A stretch of DNA of 64,000 nt from Ahaetulla prasina (GCF_028640845.1 NC_080546.1:83279757-83343756), one strand, 5' to 3'. Shown: positions 1 to 9,411, counted from the stretch's first letter. Program-made: numbers and translations. Notes: generated by a model not told the origin, from the sequence alone.

Positions 1-1
1 C

Positions 2-271
2 TATACAATGTTTGAATCCACAGCTGACTTAAACCTGGGGCAAACGCGGGACTTATCTGATTTCCAGGAGGTCCAGCGACGCCAACAGGTTCCGTCAGAA
101 AACAGCAGGGACAACTCTGCAAATAATCCAGGGCCGGATGGCCTAGAGGAGGAGCTGAGAGAAACAGACAGTCCCTCCGGTCAGCTCGACTCACTCCCAG
201 AGAATGAATTGCACAGGTCCGAAAGAGTCAGGAGACGCCCAGTCTACTTGCGTGATTACGTTGAAAAATAA
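2..271 (+). pseudogene. C-terminal tail of an LTR-retrotransposon polyprotein (partial)
   Basis: The frame is open from the window edge and ends at a TAA, so only the last 90 or so residues are seen. The tail is hydrophilic and ends in a basic SERVRRRPVYLRDYVEK stretch. Such endings are common at the C terminus of Gypsy-type pol, after integrase. A polypurine tract and an LTR-like segment follow within 60 bases, which supports this. No catalytic motif lies inside the window, so the class (Gypsy or retroviral) is inferred. Confidence 0.6.
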
Positions 272-309
272 TATGTAAATCTCATGTAAATAATGGTAAA
301 GTGTTTTCT

Positions 310-500
310 GGGAGGGAAGGAGTGTAATGTATCTTTAAATGTTTTGGCGGGAAAAAAGCACGTTGCTGATTGGTTGAAGCCTCCGGCTAAACTGTATATA
401 AGGAGAGGTTTTTCCCAGCCCGAGTTGCTGGGTTCACCATATAGTAAAGAGCTGTTGTCACTATCCTGGTCTCCTGCCTCGTTATTGCCCGAATCTAACA
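310..500 (+). mobile_element. Polypurine tract and 3' LTR of the same retrotransposon
   Basis: A purine run (310-322) leads directly into a TG at 323. The segment 323-500 begins TG and ends CA, and has a TATA box (tgtatataagg, about 392-402) and a CCAAT-like element upstream (gattggttg). This is the expected order pol end, polypurine tract, 3' LTR. The LTR would be only 178 bp. Sequence from 501 on is Tc1-derived, so the LTR element appears to have landed in a Tc1 copy. Confidence 0.55.
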
Positions 501-669
501 GGTTCCATAGATGTTCAATTGGGTTAAGGTCTGGGCTATTCCCAGGCTATTCCAGCAGTGGAATAGGATTATCTTGAAACTCAAAAAAAAAAAAAAAGGT
601 GTTATTAGCTATCAATCTTTCAAAATACACTTTTCTCAAAAGGTTTCCACAATTTTGGCCACTACTGTA
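501..669 (-). mobile_element. Tc1/mariner deletion derivative (terminal part)
   Basis: Read on the minus strand, a terminal repeat starting cagtagtggccaaaattg next to a TA (668-669) runs straight into the end of a Tc1-like transposase that encodes GNSPDLNPIE. That is the motif carrying the third catalytic acid. Most of the transposase is missing. The element is cut at 501 by the LTR retrotransposon. A sister derivative with the same deletion lies at 63586. Confidence 0.7.
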
Positions 670-775
670 ATACAAACTGAACTTAGAAAAGAAAATAAAG
701 CAGAGAAAAACAAAAAAGTGCAAGCAAAAAGAAAGAGTATGAGTATAATAAAGAATATATATATATATCTGAGGT

Positions 776-986
776 TTTCGTGGTTGTTTGTATGTAGGTC
801 TTTGGTTATTCGGGTTCTCCAGAAGAATGTCTTGGCATTGAATCTCAGGTCATCTTGAGCTTCATGCTTCTAGGAACAAATTTGCTCCTAGAAGCATGAA
901 GCTGAAGCCTGAAGATGACGAATGAGACTCACGAAACGCTGCCAAGACACTTCTAATTTTACGCAGGAGAAACCCAAATAACTAAA

Positions 987-990
<4 letters not shown>
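776..990. mobile_element. Foldback (long palindromic) element, copy 1
   Basis: The arms, starting gtaggtctttggttattc on the left and ending as the imperfect reverse complement on the right, are each about 90 bp and meet near 880 around an inner palindrome (ttcatgcttctagga). AT dinucleotide repeat flanks both sides. It has no coding capacity. A second copy is at 6899. The transposase class is unknown. Confidence 0.7.
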
Positions 991-1064
<74 letters not shown>

Positions 1065-1100
1065 CACAGAGAGAGAGAGACAGAGAGAGAGAGACAGACA

Positions 1101-1136
<36 letters not shown>

Positions 1137-1170
1137 CAGAGACAGAGACAGAGACAGAGAGATAGAGAGT
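990..1170. repeat. Compound microsatellite (AT)n-(GA)n-(GACAGA)n
   Basis: About 48 bp of AT dinucleotide is followed by GA runs and then the hexamer gacaga. It abuts the right arm of the foldback element. The open frames here are repeat artefacts. Confidence 0.95.
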
Positions 1171-1242
1171 ATCTATCATCTTTCATCATACGTATAAACA
1201 TGTTTAGTAACTCTTTTCTCCATTTGTGTCTTCATTTTTTTT

Positions 1243-1499
1243 TAATTTGCATTTATATTCCGCCCTTCTCCGAAGACTCAGGGCGGCTTACACTATGTCA
1301 AGCAATAGTCTTCATCCATTTGTATATTATATACAAAGTCAACTTATTGCCCCCAAAAATCTGGGTCCTCATTTTACCTACCTTATAAAGGATGGAAGGC
1401 TGAGTCAACCTTGGGCCTGGTGGGACTTGAACCTGCAGTAATTGCAAGCAGCTGCTATTAATAACAGACTGCATTAGTCTGTTGAGCCACCAGAGGCTC
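1243..1499 (-). mobile_element. tRNA-derived SINE, family C
   Basis: The tRNA-like head is at the right: the minus strand has gcctctggtggctcaacagac (A box region) and ggttcaagtcccac (B box). The body ends at the left in ccgccctgagtcttcggagaagggcggaata. That GC-rich stem plus an A/T tail is typical of squamate SINEs that borrow a LINE tail. Full length is about 255 bp. Other copies are at 35790, 42259, 48222, 49378, 54001 and 59861. Confidence 0.85.
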
Positions 1500-1526
1500 A
1501 TTCCCTATCCCACCTCTTATCTACCC

Positions 1527-1650
1527 TGTTTCCCCCAAAATAAGACATCCCCTGATGGTAAACCCAATAAGGCTTTTGAGCGCATGGCAATATGGCCAAG
1601 CGCTTATTTCAGGGTTCAAAAAAATATAAGACAGGGTCTTATTTTTAGAG
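1527..1650. mobile_element. Mariner-like MITE fragment (accctgtttcccc type)
   Basis: It starts TA-ccctgtttcccccaaaataag and carries the internal phrases gcttttgagcgcatg and acagggtcttatttt. The same termini form inverted repeats in the copy at 41553-41812. The right end is missing here. Confidence 0.6.
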
Positions 1651-1795
1651 AATCATGGTATAAACAAATCCATAAAACATTGCCTTTTCTTTATCAGCAG
1701 AAAGTCCATGAAGGGTTGCCAGAGATAACAACCTATTTTATTTTAACTGTGATCAAATAAATGAACTTTATATTCCTTCCTTTTACTTGTATAGG

Positions 1796-2442
1796 TAGAC
1801 ATCGGTTTGTGAACACAACTTGAGCCTAAAAATTTTGTTGCAAAGTGAGACAGTTGTTAAATGAATTTTGCCCCATCTTATGATCTTTCTTGCCAGAGTT
1901 CTTAAGTGAATCTCTGCAATTGTTAAGTTAATAGAGCACTAGAAGGTCAGGCAAGGGATAATAGACTGGAAAACGATCAAGGAAAGATTCAACCTAGAAA
2001 TAAGGAGAAATTTTCTGACAGTGAGGACAATCAACCAGTGGAACAGAAATTGCCTTCAGAAGTTGTGGGAGCTTCATCACTGGAGGCTTTCAAGAAGAGC
2101 CTGGACTGCCATCTTTCAGACATGGTGTAGGGGTTGGACTAGATAACCTACAAGGTCCCTCCCAACTCTGTTAACCTGTTATCTGTTAATAACACAGTTG
2201 CTACGTGAATCTGGCTTTCCCATCAACTTTGCTTGTCAGAAAGTCACAAAATGGGATCATGTGCCCCAGGACACTGCAACCGTCATAAATATGAATCAGT
2301 TGGCAACTGTCTGAATTTTGATTGTGTGACCATGGGGTTGCTTCAACAGTCATAAGTATGAAAAATGGTCATAAGTCAGTTTAACTGTTGTAACTTTCGA
2401 ATGGTCACTAAATGAATTGTTGTAAGTCAAGAACTACCTGTA
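1796..2442 (-). mobile_element. Non-autonomous DNA transposon (caggtagtcctcgacttac type), split by CR1
   Basis: The outer parts (1796-1925 and 2201-2442) match on the minus strand the element at 41816-42578, with cgtcataaatatgaatc, tggcaactg and a terminal aagtcaagaactacctg-TA. A CR1 tail sits in the middle, flanked by gttaata on both sides. The TA at the end agrees with mariner-like insertion. Confidence 0.6.
1926..2200 (+). mobile_element. CR1 LINE 3' end
   Basis: It encodes a decayed C terminus of CR1 ORF2 and the CR1 tail: gaaattttctgacagtgag, ccagtggaacagaaattgcc, gaagttgtgggagcttcatc, ggggttggactagataacc, then cccaactctgtta. It is 5'-truncated, as most CR1 copies are, and inserted in a DNA transposon relic. 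Confidence 0.85.
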
Positions 2443-2499
2443 ACAGTCTTAATTGTTAGTTCATTCAAATGCTGTCACAGAGATTTGATTCCTCTTTCT

Positions 2500-2620
2500 T
2501 TCTTGAGAACTGAAGAAGCTTCTTGGATGAAAAGCGAAACATCTTCAAGGAAACGTCCAGTGGCCTTTTGAAAAAGCACCTTCGAGACAACCATGACCTG
2601 GATGACTAAGAATTTCCATT
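2500..2620 (+). repeat. Unidentified interspersed repeat fragment
   Basis: The phrase gaagaagcttcttggatgaa followed by gcgaaacatcttcaa recurs at 46318-46420, so this is a dispersed repeat. I think it belongs to an old retroelement, but I cannot name the family. Confidence 0.5.
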
Positions 2621-2635
2621 TGACATGTGGGACAT

Positions 2636-2691
2636 TTATTTATTTATGTTGTCAAGTAGGTATAAGATAACAGATATAAGTATAAACATGA
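2636..2691 (-). mobile_element. 3' end of LINE family 3 (fragment)
   Basis: The tttatttatttatgttgtcaag start and gataacagatataagtata resemble the 3' tail of the LINE at 29774. It is interrupted at 2692 by an LTR. Confidence 0.45.
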
Positions 2692-3203
2692 TGTTGTGAC
2701 CCAGGCCCAAGTAGGTAGTAGGAAACTCAGTCAGTGTAAAAACAAACAAACTTTATTATAACAGCTCTATCCCAACTGAAGATGCCTCCCAATTCCAGCC
2801 CTCCAAGTGCAGGGCAAAATGTCCTTGACTCTCTGAGAAAGGAATGTTATTATGGCTACATATCACCCTTGCTCCATACAATCCCCTCTCCCAGTTTCCC
2901 ATAGTACTAAATGTGACAGGTCTAAAGGCCTAATACAAAAAATGGCTTCCAGGCCTGACACTAAAGGGTTTTTTTTTTCCTCATATATTAGGCCCAAATT
3001 TGGGAGGAACTGCATTTGTCTTTTTATATATATCTTTCCCAAAAACAAATACCTTTCTTTGCATCCTGGATACTTCAGGAAGACACTTGCTTTCCAGACT
3101 AACTCAGTTATTATTTTCTTTAAATGACCAAATCCATTTGAAAAAAAAAAAATTAAGTTAGTTTCAAGATCAGCTTTACAAGGACGAAAAAGTTTCCCCA
3201 ACA
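2692..3203 (-). mobile_element. Solo LTR (probable)
   Basis: The left end (tgttgtgacccaggcccaag, then gtaggaaactcagtc) is the reverse complement of the 3' end of the LTR at 40347-40957. On the minus strand there is a TATA-like gatatatataaaaag (about 3015-3028) and an AATAAAG (about 2750), in the right order for an LTR. The right end (ccccaaca) is a guess. No clear 5-bp duplication is visible (catga versus tatct). Confidence 0.55.
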
Positions 3204-3264
3204 TATCTAAACAAAATCCCCCCCCCCCAAATTGCTTGTTGCTGGAAGCCCTTTATTCCATAGG

Positions 3265-3712
3265 GGAATAACAGAATAATAAGGTTGAAAGAGACCTTGG
3301 AGGTCTTCCAGTCCAACCCCTGCTCAAACAGGAGACCCTAAACCAGCGGTTCTCAACCTGTGGGTCGCGACCCCATTGGGGGTCGAATGACGATTTGTCA
3401 GGGGTCACCTAAGACCATTGGAAATATGGGAAGTATACTTGCGAGTTGAAGAATCGCGCTTCAATGGTTGACTCCACAAGCCAGCTGCAGGCTCTTCAAA
3501 TCGCTAGCCGAATTCGGCTTCAGGCGCGATAAATTCAAAAAAACAGTTTGCCGCTTTTTCTCCTCTTCTGCGGCTGCTGAGGATCGCTGCCTAAAAAATA
3601 ATAATTTTATGGTCTGGGTCACCACATCTTGGGCAATTGTATTAAAGGGGTCGCAGCACTTTAAAGGTTGAGAACCTAAACCATTCCATACAAATGATCA
3701 TCCAAACTCTGC
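3265..3712 (-). mobile_element. CR1 3' tail, split by a SPIN-type element
   Basis: Bases 3265-3343 read aggttgaaagagaccttggagg, ccagtccaacccctgctcaa, aggagaccctaaac. Bases 3677-3712 continue with taaaccattccatacaaatg. This is the complement of the CR1 tail, and the break is filled by a hAT element. Confidence 0.8.
3344..3676. mobile_element. SPIN-type hAT MITE (Space Invader family)
   Basis: The left terminus cagcggttctcaacctgtgg, then gtcgcgacccc, ggggtcgaatgacg and ggggtcacctaagaccattgg match my memory of SPIN elements closely. The right end gtcgcagcactttaaaggttgagaacc completes the inverted repeat but lacks the last bases (gctg). The expected right-hand duplication is eroded: left flank ccctaaac, right flank taaac. 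SPIN elements are hAT transposons known for horizontal transfer among tetrapods, including squamates. Confidence 0.8.
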
Positions 3713-4390
3713 TTCGCAGATGACACAACAGTGATTGGTCTCATTCGAGACAATGACGAATCTGCATATAGACGAGAGGTCGAACGACTAGCTTTGTGGT
3801 GCAACCAAAACAATCTGGAACTGAACACATTCAAAACCGTAGAAATGGTGGTAGACTTTAGGAGAAACCCTTCCATACTTCCACCTTTCACAATACTTGA
3901 CAACACAGTATCAACAGTAGAAACCTTCAAATTTCTAGGTTCTATCATATCGCAAGATCTAAAATGGACAGCTAACATCAAAAACATCATTAAAAAAGGA
4001 CAACAAAGAATGTTCTTTCTGCGCCAACTCAGTAAGCTCAAACTGCCCAAGGAGCTGCTGATTCAGTTCTACAGAGGAATTATTGAGTCTGTCATTTGCA
4101 CCTCTATAACTGTCTGGTTCGGTTCTGCAACCCAACAAGAAAAACACAGACTTCAGAGGATAATTAGAACTGCAGAAAAAATAATTACTACCAACCTACC
4201 TTCCATTGAGGACCTGTATACTGCACAAATCAAGAAGAGGGCCGTGAAAATATTTGCAGATCCCTCGCATCCTGGACATAAACTGTTTCAACTCCTACCC
4301 TCAAAACGATGCTATAGAGCACTGCACATCAGAACAACTAGACACAAGAACAGTTTTTTCCCGAAGGCCATCACTCTGCTAAACAAATAA
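3713..4390 (+). pseudogene. LINE reverse transcriptase, C-terminal part
   Basis: The frame opens with FADDTTVIGLIRDNDESAYR, the YxDD-type catalytic motif of non-LTR reverse transcriptases. It continues with WCNQNNLELN, TFKFLGSIISQDLKW, QQRMFFLRQLSKLKLP and a closing SFFPKAITLLNK. The stretch is stop-free for about 226 codons. It lacks the fingers, the palm A and B motifs and the endonuclease, so it is a dead remnant. It is close to the 56251-57633 protein, with a few substitutions. Confidence 0.9.
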
Positions 4391-4650
4391 TTCCATCAAC
4401 ACTGTTAGACTATTTACTGAATCTGCACTACTATTAATCGTTTCATAGTTCCCATCACCAATCTCTTTCCACTTACGACTGTATGACTATAACTTGTTGC
4501 TGGCAATCCTTATGATTTATATTGATATATTGACCATCAATTGTGTTGTAAATGTTGTACCTTGATGAACGTATCTTTTCTTTTATGTACACTGAGAGCA
4601 TATGCACCAAGACAAATTCCTTGTGTGTCCAATCACACTTGGCCAATAAA
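3713..4650 (+). mobile_element. L2/CR1-like LINE, 5'-truncated, with 3' UTR
   Basis: It starts in the reverse transcriptase at the FADD motif and continues through the thumb and C-terminal domain to a stop near 4388. About 260 bp of 3' UTR follow, ending ccaatcacacttggccaataaa. The (ATTCT)n array follows without a gap. Orientation and 3' terminus match six other copies here (7700, 21435, 23011, 31106, 33055, 55757). Confidence 0.9.
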
Positions 4651-4730
4651 ATTCTATTCTATTCTATTCTATTCTATTCTATTCTATTCTATTCTATTCT
4701 ATTCTATTCTATTCTATTCTATTCTATTCT
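4651..4730 (+). repeat. (ATTCT)16 pentanucleotide array at LINE 3' end
   Basis: Sixteen uninterrupted ATTCT units (AATAG on the other strand) directly follow the LINE terminus ccaataaa. Confidence 0.97.
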
Positions 4731-4735
4731 TAAAT

Positions 4736-4792
4736 GTCTTCAGGCGATGGACCACCTACATCTTCTGAAGGCAAGCTGTTCCACTGGTTAAA
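4736..4792 (-). mobile_element. CR1 fragment
   Basis: The stretch ccacctacatcttctgaagg, caagctgttccactggtt is the complement of the CR1 C-terminal coding end. Confidence 0.6.
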
Positions 4793-5378
4793 GTCTCTCT
4801 CTCTCTCTTTCTCTCCCTCTCTCTTCTCTCCTTTCTCTCTCCCTCCCCTCTCTCTTTCTCCCTCTTTCCTTTCTTCCTTCTCCTCTCTCCCTCCCTATCT
4901 CTCTCCCTCTCTCTTTCTCCCTCCCTCTCTTCTCTTCTCTCCTCTTTATCTCTCCCCCTCTCTTTCTCCCTCTTTCCTTTCTCCTCTCTCTCTCTCCTCT
5001 CTCCCTCCCTATCTCTCCCCCTCTCTCTTTCTCCCTCTCTCCTCTCTCTCCTTTCTCCTTCCCTCTCTCCCCTCTCTTCTCTCCTTTCTCCTCTCTTCCT
5101 CCTCTCTCTTTCTCCCTCTTTCCTTTCTTCCTTCTCCTCTCTCCTCCCTATCTCTCTCCTTCTCTCTTTCTCCTCCCTCTCTCTCCTCTTTATCTCCCCC
5201 TCTCTTTCTCCTCTCTCTCCTTCTCTCTCCTCTCTCCCTCCCTATCTCTCCCCCTCTCTCTTTCTCCCTCTCTCCTCTCTCTCCTTTCTCCTTCCCTCTC
5301 TCCCCTCTCTCTTTCTCCCTCTCTCCTGTCTCCTCTCTTCCTCCTCTCTCTCTCTCTCTGTCTCTCTGTCTCTCTCTG
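4793..5378. repeat. Polypyrimidine (CT-rich) tract, about 0.59 kb
   Basis: The plus strand is almost pure C/T, in irregular ctct, cctt and tctccc units with longer-range repeats of phrases such as cccctctctctttctccctc. Frames through it are low-complexity Ser/Leu/Pro or Arg/Glu and are not coding. Confidence 0.97.
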
Positions 5379-5394
5379 GAAATAGATACAAAAT

Positions 5395-5762
5395 TTGACA
5401 TGAGTCAAATAATAATTTAATCACTTTATTTTAGACATCAAATGCAACTAATGTGAAAAAGAAAAGAAAACCATAATTACAAGGCAGTACAGAGTAACTA
5501 GTTCTCAGAAGGCCTTAAAGCATTTGATCTGTAGATGTTTTCTCAGTAAGTCATTCTGTCTGTAGGATCTTCTTGAGAAATAATGTTTTCAAGAAGCCAT
5601 GCAGCTTTGCGAATAAAGTCTTGCATCTTCTCATTAAATACATGCCAGCCACCCGCTCATTTGGCATTTGCTTCCGGAAAATATAAAACATATCTCTCTT
5701 TTCAGGATTAATATTTATAGCCGTGTCCTCCTTGTCTCTTCTTTCCTGGCTGGTAAACATCT
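5395..5762 (-). other. Possible terminal exon with polyadenylation signal (unproven)
   Basis: On the minus strand an AG (tgatacttag) precedes a 69-codon open stretch from 5760 to 5551. About 120-150 bases later comes taaaataaagtgat, a canonical AATAAA. In a second frame the last third reads WHVFNEKMQDFIRKAAWLLE, ending NIISQEDPTDRMTY and a stop, which looks more protein-like than chance. I recognise no family. The pyrimidine tract before the AG is poor. It could be a real last exon, a decayed retrocopy or chance. Confidence 0.2.
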
Positions 5763-6085
5763 AAGTATCAATAATTAGACCCTAGAATACCTGAGGCCCT
5801 AATAAACCTAATTTTAATAATTGAATAGGAATATTATGAGCAAAGATCAGACGTGTCTTGCTGGCTGAAAACAAAAATATATCTACATTATGGGTAGAAC
5901 TCCAAAGGAGGTTGAAAAATTAAAAGTAGCAAGAGCTAGAGTTACTCTGCTTCATTGCAAAAGATCTAATAACTTGGCAGGGTATTTTGTCACAAATTTA
6001 AATTCTTAAATATGGCCACCCAGGCTAACTTTCAGCCATGCAAGTTTCTCTCTGCAGGTAATCTGTTTTTTGTTCAACCGAGTCC
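5763..6085. other. Low-repeat sequence
   Basis: AT-rich single-copy-looking DNA. I see no coding, RNA or repeat signature apart from an isolated pyrimidine-AG (minus strand near 5865) that is followed by stops. Confidence 0.5.
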
Positions 6086-6630
6086 CAGTGGTGGGATTCA
6101 AATAATTTAACAACCTGTTCTCTGCCTAATTACTGGCTGGGTGGGCGTGGCCATGGTGGGTGTGGCCAGGGGGTGTGACAGGCAGCACTCAGCCTCCTGC
6201 ACCCCTCTGGGTGCAAAAACAGGTCATGGGGGTGGGGAGACACACCACCTCCCCCACACCCTGTTTTGGGCCTAGTAGGTCTCCTGGGAGCCAAAATGGG
6301 CCACAGGGAGGCACGCTGCACTTCCTGTGCCCCGTTTTGGGCCTAGTAGGCCTCCCTGCAGCTTCCTGGGAGTGAAAACGGGCTGCGGAGGGGCACTGCC
6401 CCCTCACCCCCCGTTTTGGGCCTAGTAGACCTCCCTGAAGCCTCCTGGGTGCAAAAACAGGCCCTGGGGGACACTACTCGCCCTCCTGCGCACTATTTTG
6501 GGCCTAGGAGGCCTTCCTGCATTTACCTGGGAGCCAAAATGAGGTGCCTGAGGACTCCTGGAAGGGGCAGGGAGGGGCATCCCAGCAATTTAATCACCAG
6601 TTCACCTGAACCGGCTGAATCCAACCACTG
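6086..6630. mobile_element. hAT-like MITE, cagtggtgggattcaa family (long form)
   Basis: It starts cagtggtgggattcaa and ends ctgaatccaaccactg, giving terminal inverted repeats. The interior has repeated tttgggcctagtaggcctcc and ggagccaaaatgggc phrases, here tandemly reiterated. No target duplication is recognisable. Confidence 0.8.
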
Positions 6631-6841
6631 AACCTACCTTATATGAAAATGGAAAAGGAAATCATATCTAGGTTGTCTTGAATTCATCGAACATAGATGG
6701 ACTATCCTGTAACAAATAAACAAAAGTAATATATTACAAAATTATTTTTGCATGCTACAAAGGGTAAAAATTACAGAATCTACTCCATTTTTTTTCCTTT
6801 CCAGATTTCAGTAATATATTTCCCCCTTCCTCCCAAATGGC

Positions 6842-6843
<2 letters not shown>
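6631..6843. other. Low-repeat AT-rich sequence
   Basis: Nothing recognised. It ends at the AT dinucleotide array. Confidence 0.4.

Positions 6844-6895
<52 letters not shown>
6844..6895. repeat. (AT)n microsatellite
   Basis: About 50 bp of pure AT dinucleotide abuts the left arm of the second foldback element. Confidence 0.97.
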
Positions 6896-6898
<3 letters not shown>

Positions 6899-6900
<2 letters not shown>

Positions 6901-7133
6901 AGGTCTTTGGTTATTCGGGTTTTCTCCCACATAAAATTGGAAGTGTCTTGGCGACATTTCGACGAAGTCTCATTCGTCATCTTCAGGCTTCAGCTTCGTG
7001 AAGCACGAAGCTGAAGCCTGAAGATGACGAATGAGACTTCGTCGAAACGTTGCCAAGATACTTCCAATTTTACACGGGAGAAAACCCGAATAACCAAAGA
7101 CCTACATACAAACACCCGCGAAAACCTCAGAAA
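6899..7133. mobile_element. Foldback element, copy 2 (near-perfect palindrome)
   Basis: The arms run from gtaggtctttggttattcgg at 6899 to the reverse complement ending near 7106, with the centre at about 7002 (gcttcgtgaagcacgaagc). The right side continues catacaaacacccgcgaaaa, the outer part of the arm, which the left side has lost to the AT array. The region could form a hairpin of over 100 bp. There is no coding sequence. Confidence 0.8.
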
Positions 7134-7137
7134 ACAA

Positions 7138-7160
7138 ATATATCTATATCTATCTATCTG

Positions 7161-7201
<41 letters not shown>

Positions 7202-7202
7202 T
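7138..7202. repeat. (TATC)n microsatellite
   Basis: Tetranucleotide tatc repeats with one tgtc interruption, just beyond the foldback element. Confidence 0.95.
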
Positions 7203-7699
7203 TCACGAAATGCATTGAATATGTATTTCACTACAAATAATCTAAAAATTAACAGACATTTGGGCTAGCATTCAGATGCTGTACCAACAAGACCAACTTT
7301 TGAGAGTAGTTTCGATTTAGTCTACTTAAAATAATTCTTCAAACCAGTCATCTCCCCCTTTCTTGTAATGAACCAGGTTAAGTATCAGAGTTTGGATTTG
7401 TATAATTTGTATGAAAAGTAATGCTTCCAATCTCCATAATATTAAATTACATAAGGATGAGTGAAGGAGGAAAATAATTCTTGAAGTGAGCTCTTTTGAT
7501 CCTTTTTATTTTCTCCTCCATGTAATTATGACTGTTCGCTGCACGCTTCTGTTAAGCATGGATGGTTACAAGTTTCAACCCATGGAAATTTAGAGCTTCT
7601 GCGGTAGACTTTTTTTGAAAGAAAGAGGAGGGCTGAGGCAAATGCTTAGCTTCAAATATGCATTTTTCATTGCAGGATTGTATTACTATTATTCTTCCC
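7203..7699. other. Low-repeat sequence
   Basis: No gene, RNA or repeat that I recognise in about 500 bp of AT-rich DNA. Confidence 0.45.
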
Positions 7700-7930
7700 T
7701 TCCTTCCTAGTATCTATCTATTTCCACTTATTATTATAACCATGTTGCTTGTATCTTTCAATCTTTATTATTTTTACTTGTTTCCTAGGATGATTTGATA
7801 GCTTATTAATAACCTTGACTATCACTAAGTGTTGAATCTTTTTATTCTTGATTAATGTATTTTATTCTCCTTATGTACACTGAGAGCATATGCACCAAGA
7901 CAAATTCCTTTTGTGTCCAATCATACTTGG
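7700..7930 (+). mobile_element. L2/CR1-like LINE 3' UTR
   Basis: It carries gtacactgagagcatatgca, ccaagacaaattccttttgt and caatcatacttgga, the same 3' UTR as the LINE at 3713. The final ccaataaa is lost. The left limit is approximate. Confidence 0.75.
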
Positions 7931-8000
7931 ACTATTCTATTCTATTCTATTCTATTCTATTCTATTCTATTCTATTCTATTCTATTCTATTCTATTCTAT
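7931..8000 (+). repeat. (TTCTA)n array at LINE 3' end
   Basis: About 14 pentanucleotide units in the same register and orientation relative to the LINE tail as at 4651. Confidence 0.95.
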
Positions 8001-8151
8001 GTTTTAGGGAAATGTTTGGGAATAAAACTAATAAACCTGAGTGAGTATGACTGGCAGAACCTCAGTGTTGGAGTCAAAAGAGGACACAGTCTAGAGTCAC
8101 TATGTAGTCACAAATGGACTAAGTCCAACTTCTCTTGAATTCCATCGACCT

Positions 8152-8377
8152 TTTGTTTTTGTCTTTTAACGACCCCGTAATCCCTTGCGGGGTGGAATCG
8201 AGGCAACTGAATGGAGATGACTGTTTACTGGCCAGATGCTCTTCCTGTCAGTTTTGTTCAGCAGATATATTCTCATTGTGCCCAGAGGAAGAAATATCTG
8301 CCTCTACCTAGGATCGAACTCACAGCCTTCTGACTGTGAGGCAAGAGTTCTACCTCTGCACCACCAAACCACTCTCT
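8152..8377 (-). mobile_element. tRNA-derived SINE, family B
   Basis: The minus strand reads gtggtgcagaggtagaactc (A-box region), then gagttcgatcctaggtagag (B box), gcagatatttcttcctctgg and a 3' end ggggtcgttaaaagac. Two clean copies in plus orientation (18648, 44176) define the family. Confidence 0.85.
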
Positions 8378-8947
8378 AATTGACCCTTATCTCATGCCAA
8401 AGTAGTGCCAACAGTAAGTTGAGTAGATTCCTGCATATAGGCATGAGTAATAATAGATCAGTTGAATTGGAACTTCGCATCTGGTCTTAGTTTTTCAGCA
8501 ATTGATGGAGCCTGCAAAATAGGAAACCAATGGCCCAGTCTAGTTAAAGTTCATAATACCTTAATATATTCGGCAATAAGGCTGAATAATTAGTTATGCA
8601 CTGTTGAATTGTTAATTAACAAATCAATAATTGTAATATTAATGATTAAGTTACAGATAAATATTGGCATACATTCATAGCTGGGAGAACTTCTCATTTC
8701 CTTTTCCCTCCCTCTGTCTCTGTCTCTCTCTCTCATTTCCTTTCAAGCATATATCTCAACTAAATACCAACCATTCACACACTGTTGTTGCCCGTATGAT
8801 TTTCTTGTGTTTATGGAACACACATTCATCTGTCCCTTGCCTATGTGATCCTGATAAAAAAAAAATATTGAGCATGCTTGAAATAGAAGACTCACTGTTA
8901 GGAAGTTTCATTTTAATATGCTGAAGCTACAAATTATACAACCAGAC
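8378..8947. other. Low-repeat AT-rich sequence
   Basis: Nothing recognised apart from a short ctctgtctctctctc stretch near 8712. Confidence 0.45.
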
Positions 8948-9203
8948 CAGAGGTGAAATCTACTTACCTTCCCCACCGGTTTGGAAGTGCACACGCCTTG
9001 CGTGTGTGCATCACATGCAGGCACGGACCCTCTGCACATGCACAAACTCTTCTGCGCATGCACAGAGGGTTAAAAAACAGGTAACGACAACCGGGTGGGT
9101 GGGTGGAGCTTCACGCTGCCGTTGCTACTGGTTGTACGAACCACCACCTGCCATCGCTACCGGTTTGGCCGAACCGGTCCAAACTGCTAGCATTTCACCC
9201 CTG
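8948..9203. mobile_element. hAT-like MITE, caggggtgaaat family
   Basis: Terminal repeats cagaggtgaaat and atttcacccctg. The flanks aaccagac and agccagac agree at 7 of 8 bases, which fits an 8-bp hAT target duplication. The interior has gaaccggt-type motifs. Confidence 0.8.
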
Positions 9204-9411
9204 AGCCAGACACGATGATGGGCTTAAGCCCCCAAATATCTAGCTGTGTAGTCAAGACACATGAAAGACAGAAAAACTGCCGTGTTTAAAACCAGCATAT
9301 TTTTACGGAAGCATAAATTGGTTTATTGATCCTTGTTAGAAGAAGAAACAAGCCCCCAAAGAGAAAGATATGGTAATTGTTTATGCAACTTTAAGTATGT
9401 ATGTGATTAGG

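Noticed and set aside
959..1201. Leu/Ser/Cys and Tyr-Ile repeat frames
   Set aside because: Translations of the AT and GACAGA microsatellites.
4734..5424. 228-codon Ser/Pro/Leu frame and its Arg/Glu antisense frames
   Set aside because: Low-complexity translation of the polypyrimidine tract, beginning in a CR1 scrap.
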